Source of the DNA: Nageia nagi
Taxonomy: Eukaryota; Pinophyta
Direction: 5' to 3'
DNA length: 64,000 bases
Assembly (NCBI GenBank): GCA_050084985.1
Contig: JBITNC010000001.1
Location: 42,780,001-42,844,000, forward strand
Below are positions 1 through 9,100 of the stretch, piece after piece. Numbering within the stretch: the first letter of the stretch is position 1; every line of letters begins with the position of its first letter. Position numbers and translations under genes: made by a program. The notes under the pieces were generated by a model. That model saw only the letters and a list, made by a program, of their open reading frames with translations. It was not told where the DNA came from and ran no database searches.

Positions 1-247
1 TTGACATAACTCTCAGGTATCCTTATTTACATAATTCTTGGGTACTACTAAAAAATGACTCTCAACACCTTAAGGAAAAGAGATGAGAAGAGGAGGGAGT
101 TAAAATGAAAGAATACAAAATGTTACAACTCGTGAAGACTTTAAAAGAATAATGTCCCCTTGAGTACTCTTATATATGCAGCTTTCTGGTAGAAAAGAAT
201 GAAATAATGAAGAATGAAAATAATAGAATTACCCCAATTTTTGAGTG

Positions 248-490
248 TTATTTTGAAGAAAGACAAGAACAAATGTTCAAACTTGCAACACCATCTACAA
301 ATGCATGCTTGACTATTTTTCCTAGTAGCTTTACACATATATGAATTAGCAAGCATTTATCAATGATATCATCACTAGGAACTTCATCATTAATAAATGT
401 GATAGCATTTTTGAAACAACCAATCATCTCTACTAATGAGCTAGTAGAAATATTTGTATCAATATTAATGCCACTAAGAAGCTCAAACAA
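248..490 (-). pseudogene. Protease-proximal fragment, family A copy 1
   Basis: Eighty codons open on the minus strand, reading FELLSGINIDTNISTSSLVE near the start and HAFVDGVASLNICSC near the end. The plus-strand homologue at 39983-40372 reads HAFVDGGVSLNIFS, which is the retropepsin-like D-x-G active-site region of gypsy pol. Here the motif is DGV instead of DGG, so the catalytic loop is altered as well as truncated. The element continues left of the window start. Confidence 0.65.
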
Positions 491-696
491 TGCTAGTGTA
501 TAATCTTCAAAGGTCTCAAATCACTCAAGTAAACTGATTTTAGCATTTATATTTTTAAGATTTTGCAAGATATTCTTTTTTTATTTATCCTTATTTTTTT
601 GTTGATGAAAAATATAGAAGGTACCTCTTTTAAAGCAAAAATTAGGTTAGGGATACCTTTCTTTGACCTTGTGATGGCATTGCATGTTTGTTCCAA

Positions 697-1000
697 TTAT
701 GGACCTATATATGAATTTGATTTTGCACTAAATTCCTTATTAAACTCAATAGATTCACCATTATCATCATAAATAATCATGTTGACCATTTTAACAAAAA
801 TTAAATCTTGATTTTTGACTTTAAGCACATCATTTTCATATGAAACTGTACCATTATCTAACAAGTGTTTTAATTTATTCCTTAAAACATAGCATCTTGT
901 CATTTTATTTCATTTGATATGATGATATTTACAAAATTGATTTTTCCTGATACCAATGAGGTTTCTCATCATTAGGTACATATTCCTTTCCTTGAATTCA
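697..1000 (-). pseudogene. Gag C-terminal/zinc-knuckle-like fragment, family A copy 1
   Basis: The minus-strand reading around 697-903 contains SYENDVLKVKNQDLIFVKMV and continues into MIIYDDNGESIEF, matching the plus-strand copy at 34988-35160. Just upstream (900-1000 here, about 34900-34990 in copy 2) is a GH-x-T-x2-C pattern typical of the degenerate knuckle at the end of Tat/Athila-type gag, clearest in copy 2 as KGHNTTSCYVIRK. The first metal-binding cysteine of the canonical motif is not preserved. Frameshifts separate it from neighbouring gag blocks. Confidence 0.6.
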
Positions 1001-1183
1001 TTTGATTAAGCCTTTTTCTAAACAATCTTCAAACATATTATTAGGGTTTATAGGAAATGGATACATGTATTTGGATAATTTTCTATCCTTATATTTGTCT
1101 TGGTGAGTTGGTTCAACAACATTTATTGAATTATCATATTTTTTATTATATAACTTACTACCATTATCTTTGTTGGAAGATAA

Positions 1184-1486
1184 TTATGTACACTTAGATA
1201 TTACTAAGAATTCTTCTTTCTCAATATGCAAATGAACCATATGCATAAATGAACCATTAACATGCTCAAGCTCTTTTTCACCAATAATAGGATGAATGTT
1301 TTCAAAGAATACCTTTGTAATGAAGCTTTCTTCCACCTTTTGTTCAATGGACCTCCAAATCTTGATGAATAAATGAGTAAACTTATCTGACCTCTCCATT
1401 TTTCCTTCCTTGCAATAGATCAAATTTATCAAGTCAACTAGCTTTTTTACATTGCATTTGAAGTGAGCTTTGAATTGATCCTTCAA
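1184..1486 (-). pseudogene. Gag core fragment (Retrotrans_gag-like), family A copy 1
   Basis: About 100 codons open on the minus strand. The reading contains KKLVDLINLIYCKEGKMERSD followed by FTHLFIKIWRSIEQKVEES, the helical capsid region of plant gypsy gag. The homologous plus-strand stretch at about 34366-34660 reads KKPIDLTDLICC and GKMERLNKLSHRFMKIW, but with three in-frame stops, so this copy is the better preserved. In a working element gag would form the virus-like particle. It is bounded on the right by frame loss toward the Copia-1 junction. Family assignment is secure by comparison of the two copies; function is inferred from the family. Confidence 0.75.
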
Positions 1487-1730
1487 TTGCTAATAAGATG
1501 TGATAGAACCTAGTTTCAAGCTATGAAATCACTTTTTAGCTTCTTTGGTTAAACTCATAGGTAACTATTTTGCTTTTAAATATTCATTAACATCACATTT
1601 AAGCTCCATAATGTATTCAAAACCCTACATATGAGTAATAGTATTGATCTCAGCATTAAACTTTTTAAAATCAAGATCCTTATCTTAATCAACAAGGAGT
1701 GTATTATGGATCTCCATGCTTAGTGGATTA

Positions 1731-2135
1731 TGAAGAATTTGAAGACCAATCGATCGGCTACCTATAACCGGCCAACCAGCTAGAATAAGTGAACCAGCCA
1801 CTCGGCTAAGTAGCGGCCTACTGGCTAGTTCTATTTTTTGTGTATGTCATTTTTCCTTCCTATGGCTTTCTAGTTCATGTTTCTTGGTGTTTCAGCTTCT
1901 AGGCTGAAAGGGTAAAGGTCGACTACAGCCTCTATATATGTTTGTAATGTATTTTGTAGTTTCATCGAAGGGTGTGGAGTTGTATTGGAGTTGTAGCTTG
2001 CATTCTCAATAATCAATTTGGTGTTGGATTCAATTTTAGTTCTCCATTGTTGTTGAGTTGTGTAATTTCATTTTTCTAAGTTGTATTGTGAATTGTTAGG
2101 CAATTCATTTTTTTTGTTATAGTTAAAGAACTTCA
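1731..2135 (+). repeat. 5' LTR of Copia-1
   Basis: 405 bp, TG...CA termini, matching 6431-6835 end to end. CTATATATG at about 1933-1941 is a plausible TATA element (the 3' copy reads CTATAAATG). The first 90 bp contain clustered CGG/CCGG-type sites at which the two LTRs differ mainly by C/T and G/A, as expected for methylated DNA. Confidence 0.95.
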
Positions 2136-2137
2136 TT

Positions 2138-2149
2138 TGGTATCAGAGC
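2138..2149 (+). other. Primer binding site of Copia-1
   Basis: TGGTATCAGAGC begins 2 bp after the 5' LTR. This is the complement of the 3' end of plant initiator methionine tRNA, the usual primer for minus-strand synthesis in plant copia elements. Confidence 0.95.
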
Positions 2150-2184
2150 AAGGTTGGATCAATTTGGGTTCAAGAAGTGAAGAC

Positions 2185-3180
2185 ATGGCAAGCAACTCCA
2201 ACTCAATCATCATTCTAGAGTTTGATGGAGCAGACTATGAATATTGGAGTGTTTGAATGAAGACTCTATGACTGACAAAGGATATTGGGACATTGTAGTG
2301 GCTGGCTACATTGAACTGTAGATTGGAGTGCATTGAGTGTGGATGCAAAGAAGGAAGCAAAGGAGAATGAGAGACAAAACACCATGGCTCTATCCTTCAT
2401 ACAAGTAGCCTTAGACAGAAGCATCTTCCCATGAATCTTAGCATGTGTCTCAGCCCAAGAAGCATGGGTAGTCTTGAGAGAAGGCTATCAAGGGAGCCTA
2501 AGGTGAAGGAATTAAAACTCCAAACATTGAGAAGGGAGTTTGAAAATATGAAGCAAGAGGAGAAGGAGACTGCTGGAGATTATTGTGTGAGAGTGAAAGC
2601 CATAGTCAATAAGATGGCCACTCTTGGAGAGAAGACTGAAAAGGAGGTTGTCATCAAGAAGGTTTTGAGAACCTTAACTGAAAAATTTGACCATGCTACA
2701 CTCGTAATTGAAGAAACAAAAGACCTCTCATCCTTGGAAATTGACAATTTGATTAGCTCTCTCACATCTCATGAAGAGAGGATGACAAAGAGGACAAAGG
2801 TTGGAACAAGAATAGTGATGAGCAAGCATTCTCTATCAAAGAGAATGAAGGACAAGGAAGAGGAAAAGGGAGAGGTGCAAGAGGAAGAGGAGGTAGAACC
2901 GAAAGAGGAGGAAGAAGAGGTTCATTTGGAAGAGGTAGAGGAAGAGAGCAGAATTATGAAAGTGAACCAGCTTCATCATCAAGGGGGAGACACTTCGAAG
3001 AGGAATAGTAGAGGTAAGGATAAGAGGGATATGCAATTTTTTAATTGTAATAAATTTGGCCATTTTGAGTATGAATGTAGATCAAAACAAGCAAATGAAG
3101 GGAAGGCTGCAAACTATGGAGAAGAAGAACATGGTTATGGTGAAGAACAATTGTTCTTATCAATGATGGATTGTGAAAAA
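2185..3180 (+). pseudogene. Gag of Copia-1, frameshifted
   Basis: The probable start is the ATG at 2185 (reads MASNSNSIIILEFDGADYEY, then W); it meets a TGA after 23 codons. From 2431 a long frame carries the UBN2-type capsid motif LQTLRREFENMKQEEKE and later VLRTLTEKFDHATLVIEETK. Near 2775 and again near 3000 the frame shifts: between these points the original phase encodes an Arg/Gly-rich tail (for example GRGKGRGARGRGGR), whereas the currently open frame reads a Glu/Lys-rich stretch. After 3030 the frame returns to a zinc knuckle, FNCNKFGHFEYEC, whose first cysteine is Phe. Role by family: nucleocapsid and particle protein. Confidence 0.85.
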
Positions 3181-3480
3181 CTTGGAGAAGAGACTTGGCT
3201 GTTAGATAGTGGCTACTCAAACCACATGACCAGTGAGAAATCTTTACTTTCAGCGGTTGATCATTCCTACAAATCCAGTGTGCGGTTGGGAAATGAGAAG
3301 AGGTTGGAGATACTTGGCAAAGGAGAGATGCAAGTTCCAACAAAACAAGGAACCATGAAGGTAAAGAACATTTACTACACTTCGGATTTAAAACAAAGTT
3401 TATTGAGTATTGGCCAAATGCTTGAGAAAAATTACAAATTGGTGTTTGAAGATAGAATGTGCAAATTTATGATAAAAATC
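3181..3480 (+). pseudogene. Aspartic protease of Copia-1
   Basis: In phase with the zinc knuckle, the stretch reads TWLLDSGYSNHMT; the catalytic D-S-G is at 3205-3213 and is intact, while the usual Cys after it is Tyr. The rest matches the copia protease (VRLGNEKRLEILGKGEM, NIYYTSDLKQSLLSIGQ). A frameshift near 3470-3480 moves pol to the next phase just before the GAG-pre-integrase zinc-binding region. Confidence 0.85.
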
Positions 3481-4534
3481 ATGGAGGAAGGCTAGTAACT
3501 ACTGTTCAAATGACTGAAAATAAACTCTTTCCCATTAAATTTTTTGAGAAAAATGGTGGCTGTGTTTTTGTTGGGATTGAGGATAAAAGCAAGCTTTGGC
3601 ATATGAGGCTTGGACACTTGAATTTTGGGAGCTTGAAAGCTCTTCCAGAAATGGTTAGAGGACTACCAAAACTAGAAGAATGCAAGGATGTGTGTGAAGG
3701 ATGTGCACTAGGCAAGCAAGCAAGGGGAAAGTTTCCAAAGGATGAAGCATGGAGAGCCAAACACCCTCTCCAATTGGTCCATACTAATATTTGTGGGCCT
3801 ATGCAAACAGCAAGCTTTGGTAAATCTACTTACTTTATCACTTTCATTGATGATTTTACAAGAATGTGTTGGTTTTATTTTATCTCAAGCAAAGATGAAG
3901 CATTGAAATATTTTAAAGAATTTAAATTGCTAGTTGAGAAACAAAGTGAGCATAGTGTGAAGTGCTTAAGAAGTGATAGAGGAGGAGAATATTGCAGCAA
4001 TGAGTTCTTTCAATTTTGTAAAGAGAATGGTATTAGGAGACACCTTACTTCTCCCTACACACCACAACAAAATGGTGTAGCGAAAGGAAAAATAGGACTC
4101 TTGTTGAGATGGCAAGGAGTATGTTGCAAAGCAAGAAGTTGCCCAATGTTTATTGGGCTGAAGCAATTAAAACAGTAGTGTATATTTTGAGCCGGTCTCC
4201 TACAAAAAGCTTGGACAAAATAACTCCCTATGAAGCTTGGTTTGAGAGAAAACCAAATTTAGAATACTTCAAAGTGTTTGGATGCCTTGCATATGTGCAT
4301 ATCAATGATGAAAGAAGGAGGAAACTAGATGCCAAATCTGAACCATGTGTGTTTATAGGATATTGTGAGCATTCAAAAGCTTACAAATTCTATAATCCCA
4401 AGAGCCACAAAACAATTGTATCAAGAGATGCAATTTTTGATGAAGGGGGAGAGTACAACAACCATAAAAATTGCAGCAAAATGTATTTGGAGGAGATAGT
4501 TTGGAGGAGAATGAACATTGAAAGTGTAGCCTAG
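3459..4534 (+). pseudogene. Integrase of Copia-1, two catalytic residues lost
   Basis: The zinc-binding region reads LWHMRLGHLNFGSL and CEGCALGKQ. The rve core follows: the first catalytic Asp (normally in H-T-D-x-C-G-P) is Asn, codon AAT at 3786-3788; the second Asp is intact (LRSDRGGEY, GAT 3975-3977); the catalytic Glu (normally N-G-V-A-E-R) is Lys, AAA at 4083-4085. A one-base loss near 4095 shifts to the phase reading VEMARSMLQSKKLPNVYW and VFGCLAYVHINDERR to 4534. Both catalytic losses fit G-to-A transitions. The integrase could not act even if the frame were open. Confidence 0.9.
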
Positions 4535-4574
4535 CCATGGTGTGAGGAAGAAAAATGAGGAATAGCCATCAAGT

Positions 4575-5702
4575 GTGAGTACTCCAAGCTCACCAACATC
4601 ATCATCTAGCTCCAACACATCACCAAAAAGTGTAAGTACACCAAGTTCACCCAATGCAAGATTGTTGAACCAAGGTAACAAAGGTAAGAGATGGTTGAGG
4701 GATCATCTGGAAAGCCAAATCATAGATGGCAACTCTATGAGAAGATTCAGAAGGAGCCAAACTCAAGAGATGCAAAATCTTGTTGCAAGAATAGAGAGCA
4801 TGCACATATATGGAGATGAAGACAATGGAGAGCCCAAAGGTGAAGTGGTAAATTATGCTCTTTCTTGTGTTTCAAATTCTATTTCAAATACAAATATTGT
4901 TGTTGTTGAGCCATCTTGTTATGAAGAAGCTTGTTCTAATGGTGTTTGGATGCAATATATGAAAGAAGAGATTGATGCTATTGAAAGAAATGATACTTGG
5001 GAACTTTGTAAGTTGCCCAAAGGTAAGAAAATGGTTGGTTCCAAACGAGTGTACAAAACAAAATGCAAGAGTGATGGTAGTGTTGAGAGGTAAAAGCAAG
5101 GCTAGTGGCAAAGGGATTCACTTAGAAGTATGTAGTGGATTTTGAGGAGACATTTGCACCGGTTGCAAGACAAGAAACAATCAGATTGGCACTCTCTTTG
5201 GTAGCAAGTAAGGGTTGGACAGTCCAACACATGGATGTGAAAAGTGCATTTTTGAATGGTGACATCAATGAAGAGGTGTATGTAGCACAACCTCAAGGTT
5301 TTGAGGTTTAAGAAGAGAAGACCATGTATACAAGCTCAAGAAGGCACTATATGGGCTGAAGCAAGCTCCAAGAGCTTGGTATACAAGAATTGATGAATAC
5401 TTCAAAAGTGTGGGTTTTCAAAGAAGTGTAAGTGAACCTACCTTGTATTTTAAGAAAAGTGCTACTGATATATTGATTGTTTCTTGTATGTAGATGATTT
5501 GATATTCATGGGAAGTAATAAGAAGATGAATGAAGAGTTCAAAACTCATATGATGGCTGAGTTTGACATGAAAGATCTTGGTTTGATGAGCTACTTTCTT
5601 GGCTTGGAGGTACATCAAATGCAAGATCAAATCTTTGTGTCTCAATCCAAATATGAAAGAGACATGCTAAAAGATTCAAAATGGACAATTGCACACCTAT
5701 AG
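4575..5702 (+). pseudogene. Reverse transcriptase of Copia-1
   Basis: After a Ser/Pro-rich linker (4575-4680) the reading gives EEIDAIERNDTWELCKLPKG, the N-terminal copia RT motif. The frame shifts near 5091, where the next phase reads VAKGFT[14 protein letters not shown] and [20 protein letters not shown] (first catalytic Asp region intact), with TAA near 5309, then shifts again to [20 protein letters not shown]. The YVDD box lies at 5487-5498 in a third phase, followed by MKDLGLMSYFLGLEV. The stop in GFT-stop-K replaces a Gln expected from the family. At least four frame changes make this non-functional. Confidence 0.9.
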
Positions 5703-6421
5703 CCCATGGAGAACACCTTTGCAAGGAGGATGGAGAACCAAAAGTTGATAAAAAGCAATATAGGAGCATTGTTGGCAGTCTTATGTTTTTGACAAACATA
5801 AGACTAGATTTGCAATTTAGTGTATCTTTGGTGGCAAGATACATGAGTGATCCATCTGCTGTACATCTCAAGGTAGCAAAAAGAATACTGAGGTATGTGA
5901 AGGGAACCATTGATTATGGAATACATTATACATGTGATTCTAAGCTCCAACTCATAGGTTTCAGTGATAGTGATTGGGGTAGTGATTTGGATGATAGAAA
6001 GAGCACAAGTGGGAATTGCTTCTCTCTTGGATCAGGTTTGATATCATGGAGCTCTCAAAAACAATCTACAGTAGCTCTTTCTAGTATAGAAGTTGAGTAT
6101 GTGGCTATGACAAGTGCTTCAACACAAGCACTATGGTTGAGAAAAATGTTGAAAGAAATTGGAGAGGAGCAAACTTGAGAAACAACAATTTTTTGTGACA
6201 ACCAAAGTGCCATCAAGTTGGCACACAATCGTATCCACCATTCTAGAACTAAGCACTTTGATTTGAAGACTCATTTCATTCAAGATTTGGTGGAGAAAGG
6301 AATGATAAAATTGAGGTATTGTCCAACACAAGACCAAGTGGCGGATATCTTCACAAAATTGATGGCAAAATCTCAATTTGTGCTATTAAGAGACTTGATT
6401 GTTAGTCCTCTTACCAGCTAA
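5681..6421 (+). pseudogene. RNase H of Copia-1
   Basis: Reads KKQYRSIVGSLMFLTNIRLD, VAKRILRYVKGT, then the RNase H core: GFSDSDWGSDLDDRKSTSG, SSIEVEYVA and FCDNQSAIKLAHN, so the acidic active-site residues are visible. A TGA at 6176-6178 interrupts the frame just before FCDNQSAI; the same phase then runs to the natural end at 6421 (TKHFDLKTHF, VADIFTKLM). The polypurine tract AGGGGGAG begins at the stop codon, so the ORF ends immediately before the 3' LTR. Confidence 0.92.
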
Positions 6422-6430
6422 GGGGGAGTA

Positions 6431-6835
6431 TGAAGAATTTGAAGACCAACCAATCGGCTACCTGTAACCAGCCAACCGGCTAGAATAAGTGAACTGGCCA
6501 CTCGGCTAAGTAGCTGACCTACCAGCTAGTTCTATTTTTTGTGTATGTCATTTTTCCTTCATGTGGCTTTCCAGGTCATGTTTCTTGGTGTTTCAGCTTC
6601 TAGGATGAAGGGTAAAGGTCAACTACGGCCTCTATAAATGTTTGTAATGTATTTTGCAGTTTCATCGAAGGGTGTGGAGTTGTATTGGAGTTGTAGCTTG
6701 CATTCTCAATAATCAATTTGGTGTTGGATTCAATTTCAGTTCTCCATTGTTATTGAGTTGTGCAATTTCATTTTTCTGAGTTGTATTGTGAATTGTTAGG
6801 CAATTCATTTTTTTTGTTATAGTTAAAGAACTTCA
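6431..6835 (+). repeat. 3' LTR of Copia-1
   Basis: Near-identical to 1731-2135. Preceded by the polypurine tract AGGGGGAG (6421-6428) and followed directly by the target duplication gatta (6836-6840). The junction reads straight back into family A gag on the minus strand. Confidence 0.96.
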
Positions 6836-6840
6836 GATTA

Positions 6841-7133
6841 CCCTTATTTTCTATACGATCTATATGAACTCCAAAGTTATTCCCAAGTTGTGAAACCTGA
6901 TACTTAAGATGTTTAAAATCTTCATTAGTTAAGGTTCTTGAATTGGAAGCATTATTCCTAGAATTCATGCTATTAATAGCATTGACACTGTTGGTAGTAC
7001 CCATGCTAATGTGAGCATCCACACAAAGCTAAGTGGCAATTTGGGCTACCAATGTAGATGCTTTTGCAATAAGAGCTTGAAACTCAAGAATCACCATTAG
7101 TTTGGTCAATAATTTAGGAGTGATGCTCTCCAT
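6841..7133 (-). pseudogene. Gag N-terminus, family A copy 1
   Basis: The minus-strand ATG at 7133-7131 lies in the same position as the ATG at 33821 of copy 2 and gives MESITPKLLTKLMVILEFQ. The frame contains one stop (near 7031), then reads HISMGTTNSVNAINSMNSRN and EDFKHLKYQVSQLGNNFG down to the Copia-1 junction. The Asn/Ser-rich linker in the middle resembles the poorly conserved N-terminal part of gypsy gag. Gag continues on the other side of Copia-1 from 1725 downward. Confidence 0.7.
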
Positions 7134-7186
7134 TTCTATCACACTCACAAAACTAGATCAAATGCAACCAAGAACCCTAAGGTTCT

Positions 7187-8057
7187 TGACATAAAATATA
7201 GGTAGGTTTGAAAGCACTTATATTCTAACCATAATAAAGAGAAAAAAATGCTATAAAATATGGGTATCAATATGTTGATATGTGTTTTGGTATACCTAGG
7301 ATTAGCTCTAAATAAACTAAAAGCATATATACATTTAATTGTATGATAAACCTAATTTAACTAACTCATATAAGTATACATGAATAAGGGGATTCAATAG
7401 TATAGTAACAATATAATGAAATTATAATGATATCAAGATGTAAAATAGAACTACATGCACTAAAGAGAAAGGAATTGAGTGAAAGAATATTTTTACTTGA
7501 CTTTAAATATATAACAAACAAACTTATCAAAGAATGGTGATCTTGTTGTGTGAACCCCAAGGAAAAATGTAGAAGAAACACCAATGTAGGTTCTATTATC
7601 ATTGAGCTCGGCTTAGATGAAAACCTTAGCATAGGCACTAATGATCCTAAAGAATGAGGTTTTCCAACAAGAGTTGATGATAGTAGAGATTATGCCAAGT
7701 TGAATCAAGCATATGATCATGAAAGTGGACAATAGATATTCTCTCAAGTGATAATAAGATTCTGATCTCAATAGATGGTATTTAGAAACATTCATGTATA
7801 GTTTACTAGCTATCAAGATGTAATCTTGATATGCTTTCCCCAAGTTAGAGATAATTACATTTATATCAAGTGTGATTGATCATTTGATCCCTTATGTAAA
7901 GGTAATAGTCAACCCAATGTACCTAACATAAAAGATAAGAATATAAGCTAAGAAATATGTGATAATATGGTAAAATATGATTAAATATGATTAATACATA
8001 TATGTAATTTGCACCTAAGTATGACCATGTTAAAGGGATCACTTTTAGGTGTTAGTA
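7187..8057 (-). repeat. Probable 5' LTR of family A copy 1
   Basis: About 871 bp by comparison with 32857-33762. Outer end TACTAACACC (TG lost by G-to-A), inner end TTTATGTCA. The short region between LTR and gag contains the palindrome AAGAACCCTAAGGTTCTT. I could not recognise a primer binding site, so the inner boundary is tentative. Confidence 0.55.
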
Positions 8058-8944
8058 ATTCTTTTCTTCAAGGACATATTTAAGTAACCTAATAAGTTTT
8101 TGGTGGTAACTTTGTATGCTCATATATATTTCTTGGTGTAGAGTATAATATTCCTCATACTTCTTCTTGTAAAAGAGTTATGGGATGAATCTTTTATGAA
8201 AGATTACAATAAAGTCCTACCATTTGAGATATTGAATTTATTCTCAATCTTATATGAATTACACTATTCTAATGTGATATCTTGGAAATTATAAGTAGCC
8301 CATATAGTATTCATCTTAAGAGATAGATTATTCATGGGGAAGTGTATTTTTTCTTCTTCCAACAAGATCTCTGCTTGTTCTCCTTCTTGCTAACCATTAA
8401 AGTTTGGGATATGATATTTCTTAAGATTAGAGGTAAGCTCATATTCAATCTTTGCCTAAATTTAATAATTTATCTCATTAATTATTTCTTGTTCTTGAAT
8501 ATGTTCTTATTATAGAATACCAATGCATTGATTTAGCATCTTATTCATGAGTTCTTGTTACTCTGTAACCTATTATTGTAGTCTCTTTATGGCTTCCTCA
8601 CCATTGTTGATTCTAGTGGAATTACTAGTACAAATCTTAGTTTCATGGTTATTCTTTGACCTTTGATTAACATTTTCTCACATTTCTATCTCTTGAATTC
8701 CTACCTCGAGCATTTACTCTATTATTTGTAACATTAGCATTGACATTTATAAGAAGACCATGCATTACCCCTTGAGGCAAGTTGCCTAAAGCTCTTATAA
8801 CATATATCAAGGATACCATAATTTAAGACCACAAAATGGTGTTGTATTAGACTCAAGCATACTCATTTAAACTTCTTAAGCTCTTACAACAAAAGATTCA
8901 TGTACCATAGGTTTAAAAGTTTGAACTAAAGACTCTGATACCAA
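8058..8944 (-). mobile_element. Gypsy element C: gag and primer site, truncated
   Basis: On the minus strand a primer site TGGTATCAGAGTC (8943-8931) is followed by a leader and a broken gag. Near 8440-8380 it reads LKKYHIPNFNG, and near 8165-8053 YEEYYTLHQEIYMSIQSYHQ then KLIRLLKYVLEE, which fits the end of the Retrotrans_gag domain of plant gypsy elements. The element is cut at 8057 where family A copy 1 begins, so the remainder is expected left of the window. The tRNA-iMet site and gag wording suggest a chromovirus-like (Del/Tekay) element; this is inference. Confidence 0.65.
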
Positions 8945-9100
8945 TGTAATGCTCCATCTATTCTTGACTTTATCAAAATCCTAAATTTTAGACCTATTTT
9001 TTTACTTAATTTAAACACTCAAATAACTTAGAAATGGATAAGGCAATCCATTTGAGCATGCTAATGTTGTTATATAATTAGCATCCACATGGTAAGATTA
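8945..9100 (-). repeat. Inner end of an LTR of element C
   Basis: Immediately beyond the primer site the plus strand reads TGTAATGCTCC, that is a minus-strand LTR ending GGAGCATTACA. The outer end of this LTR could not be placed because no second copy is in the window; only the first part is marked. Confidence 0.5.

Larger units (their letters stand above)
1..1730 (-). mobile_element. Ty3/gypsy family A copy 1, gag-to-protease part
   Basis: Minus-strand remains of a gypsy element that continues past the left edge. Reading right to left it holds the middle of gag, a gag C-terminal zinc-knuckle-like stretch and the start of the protease region. The same blocks occur in the same order on the plus strand at 34.1-35.2 and 39.7-40.4 kb, so the two are copies of one family. 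Copia-1 splits this copy at 1730/6836; the 5-bp gatta at 1726-1730 is repeated at 6836-6840. Frames are broken by stops and indels, so it is not expressed as protein. The clade is uncertain; the gag wording resembles Tat-like elements. Confidence 0.85.
1731..6835 (+). mobile_element. Copia-1: complete Ty1/copia retrotransposon, decayed
   Basis: A full element of 5105 bp with two 405-bp LTRs that start TGAAG and end CTTCA, a tRNA-iMet-type primer site, gag, protease, integrase, RT and RNase H in copia order, a polypurine tract (6421-6428) and a 5-bp target duplication gatta (1726-1730 and 6836-6840). It sits in antisense orientation inside family A copy 1. By hand count the LTRs differ at about 23 sites plus two single-base indels, mostly transitions, about 6 percent. 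The pol frame moves between all three phases and carries several stops, so it is dead. The exact copia clade was not settled. Confidence 0.97.
6836..8057 (-). mobile_element. Ty3/gypsy family A copy 1, LTR and gag start
   Basis: The upstream half of the element interrupted by Copia-1. On the minus strand it begins at 8057 (TACTAACACCT, against TGTTGACACCT at 32857 in copy 2) inside the gag of element C, and runs through the LTR and leader to the gag start at 7133. Alignment by eye with 32857-34120 on the plus strand is continuous, for example CCTAGGTATACC and CATATCAACATATT are shared. Confidence 0.85.

Noticed and set aside
2836-3343. Minus-strand frames opposite Copia-1 gag
   Set aside because: Leu/Phe/Ser-rich shadows of the coding strand.
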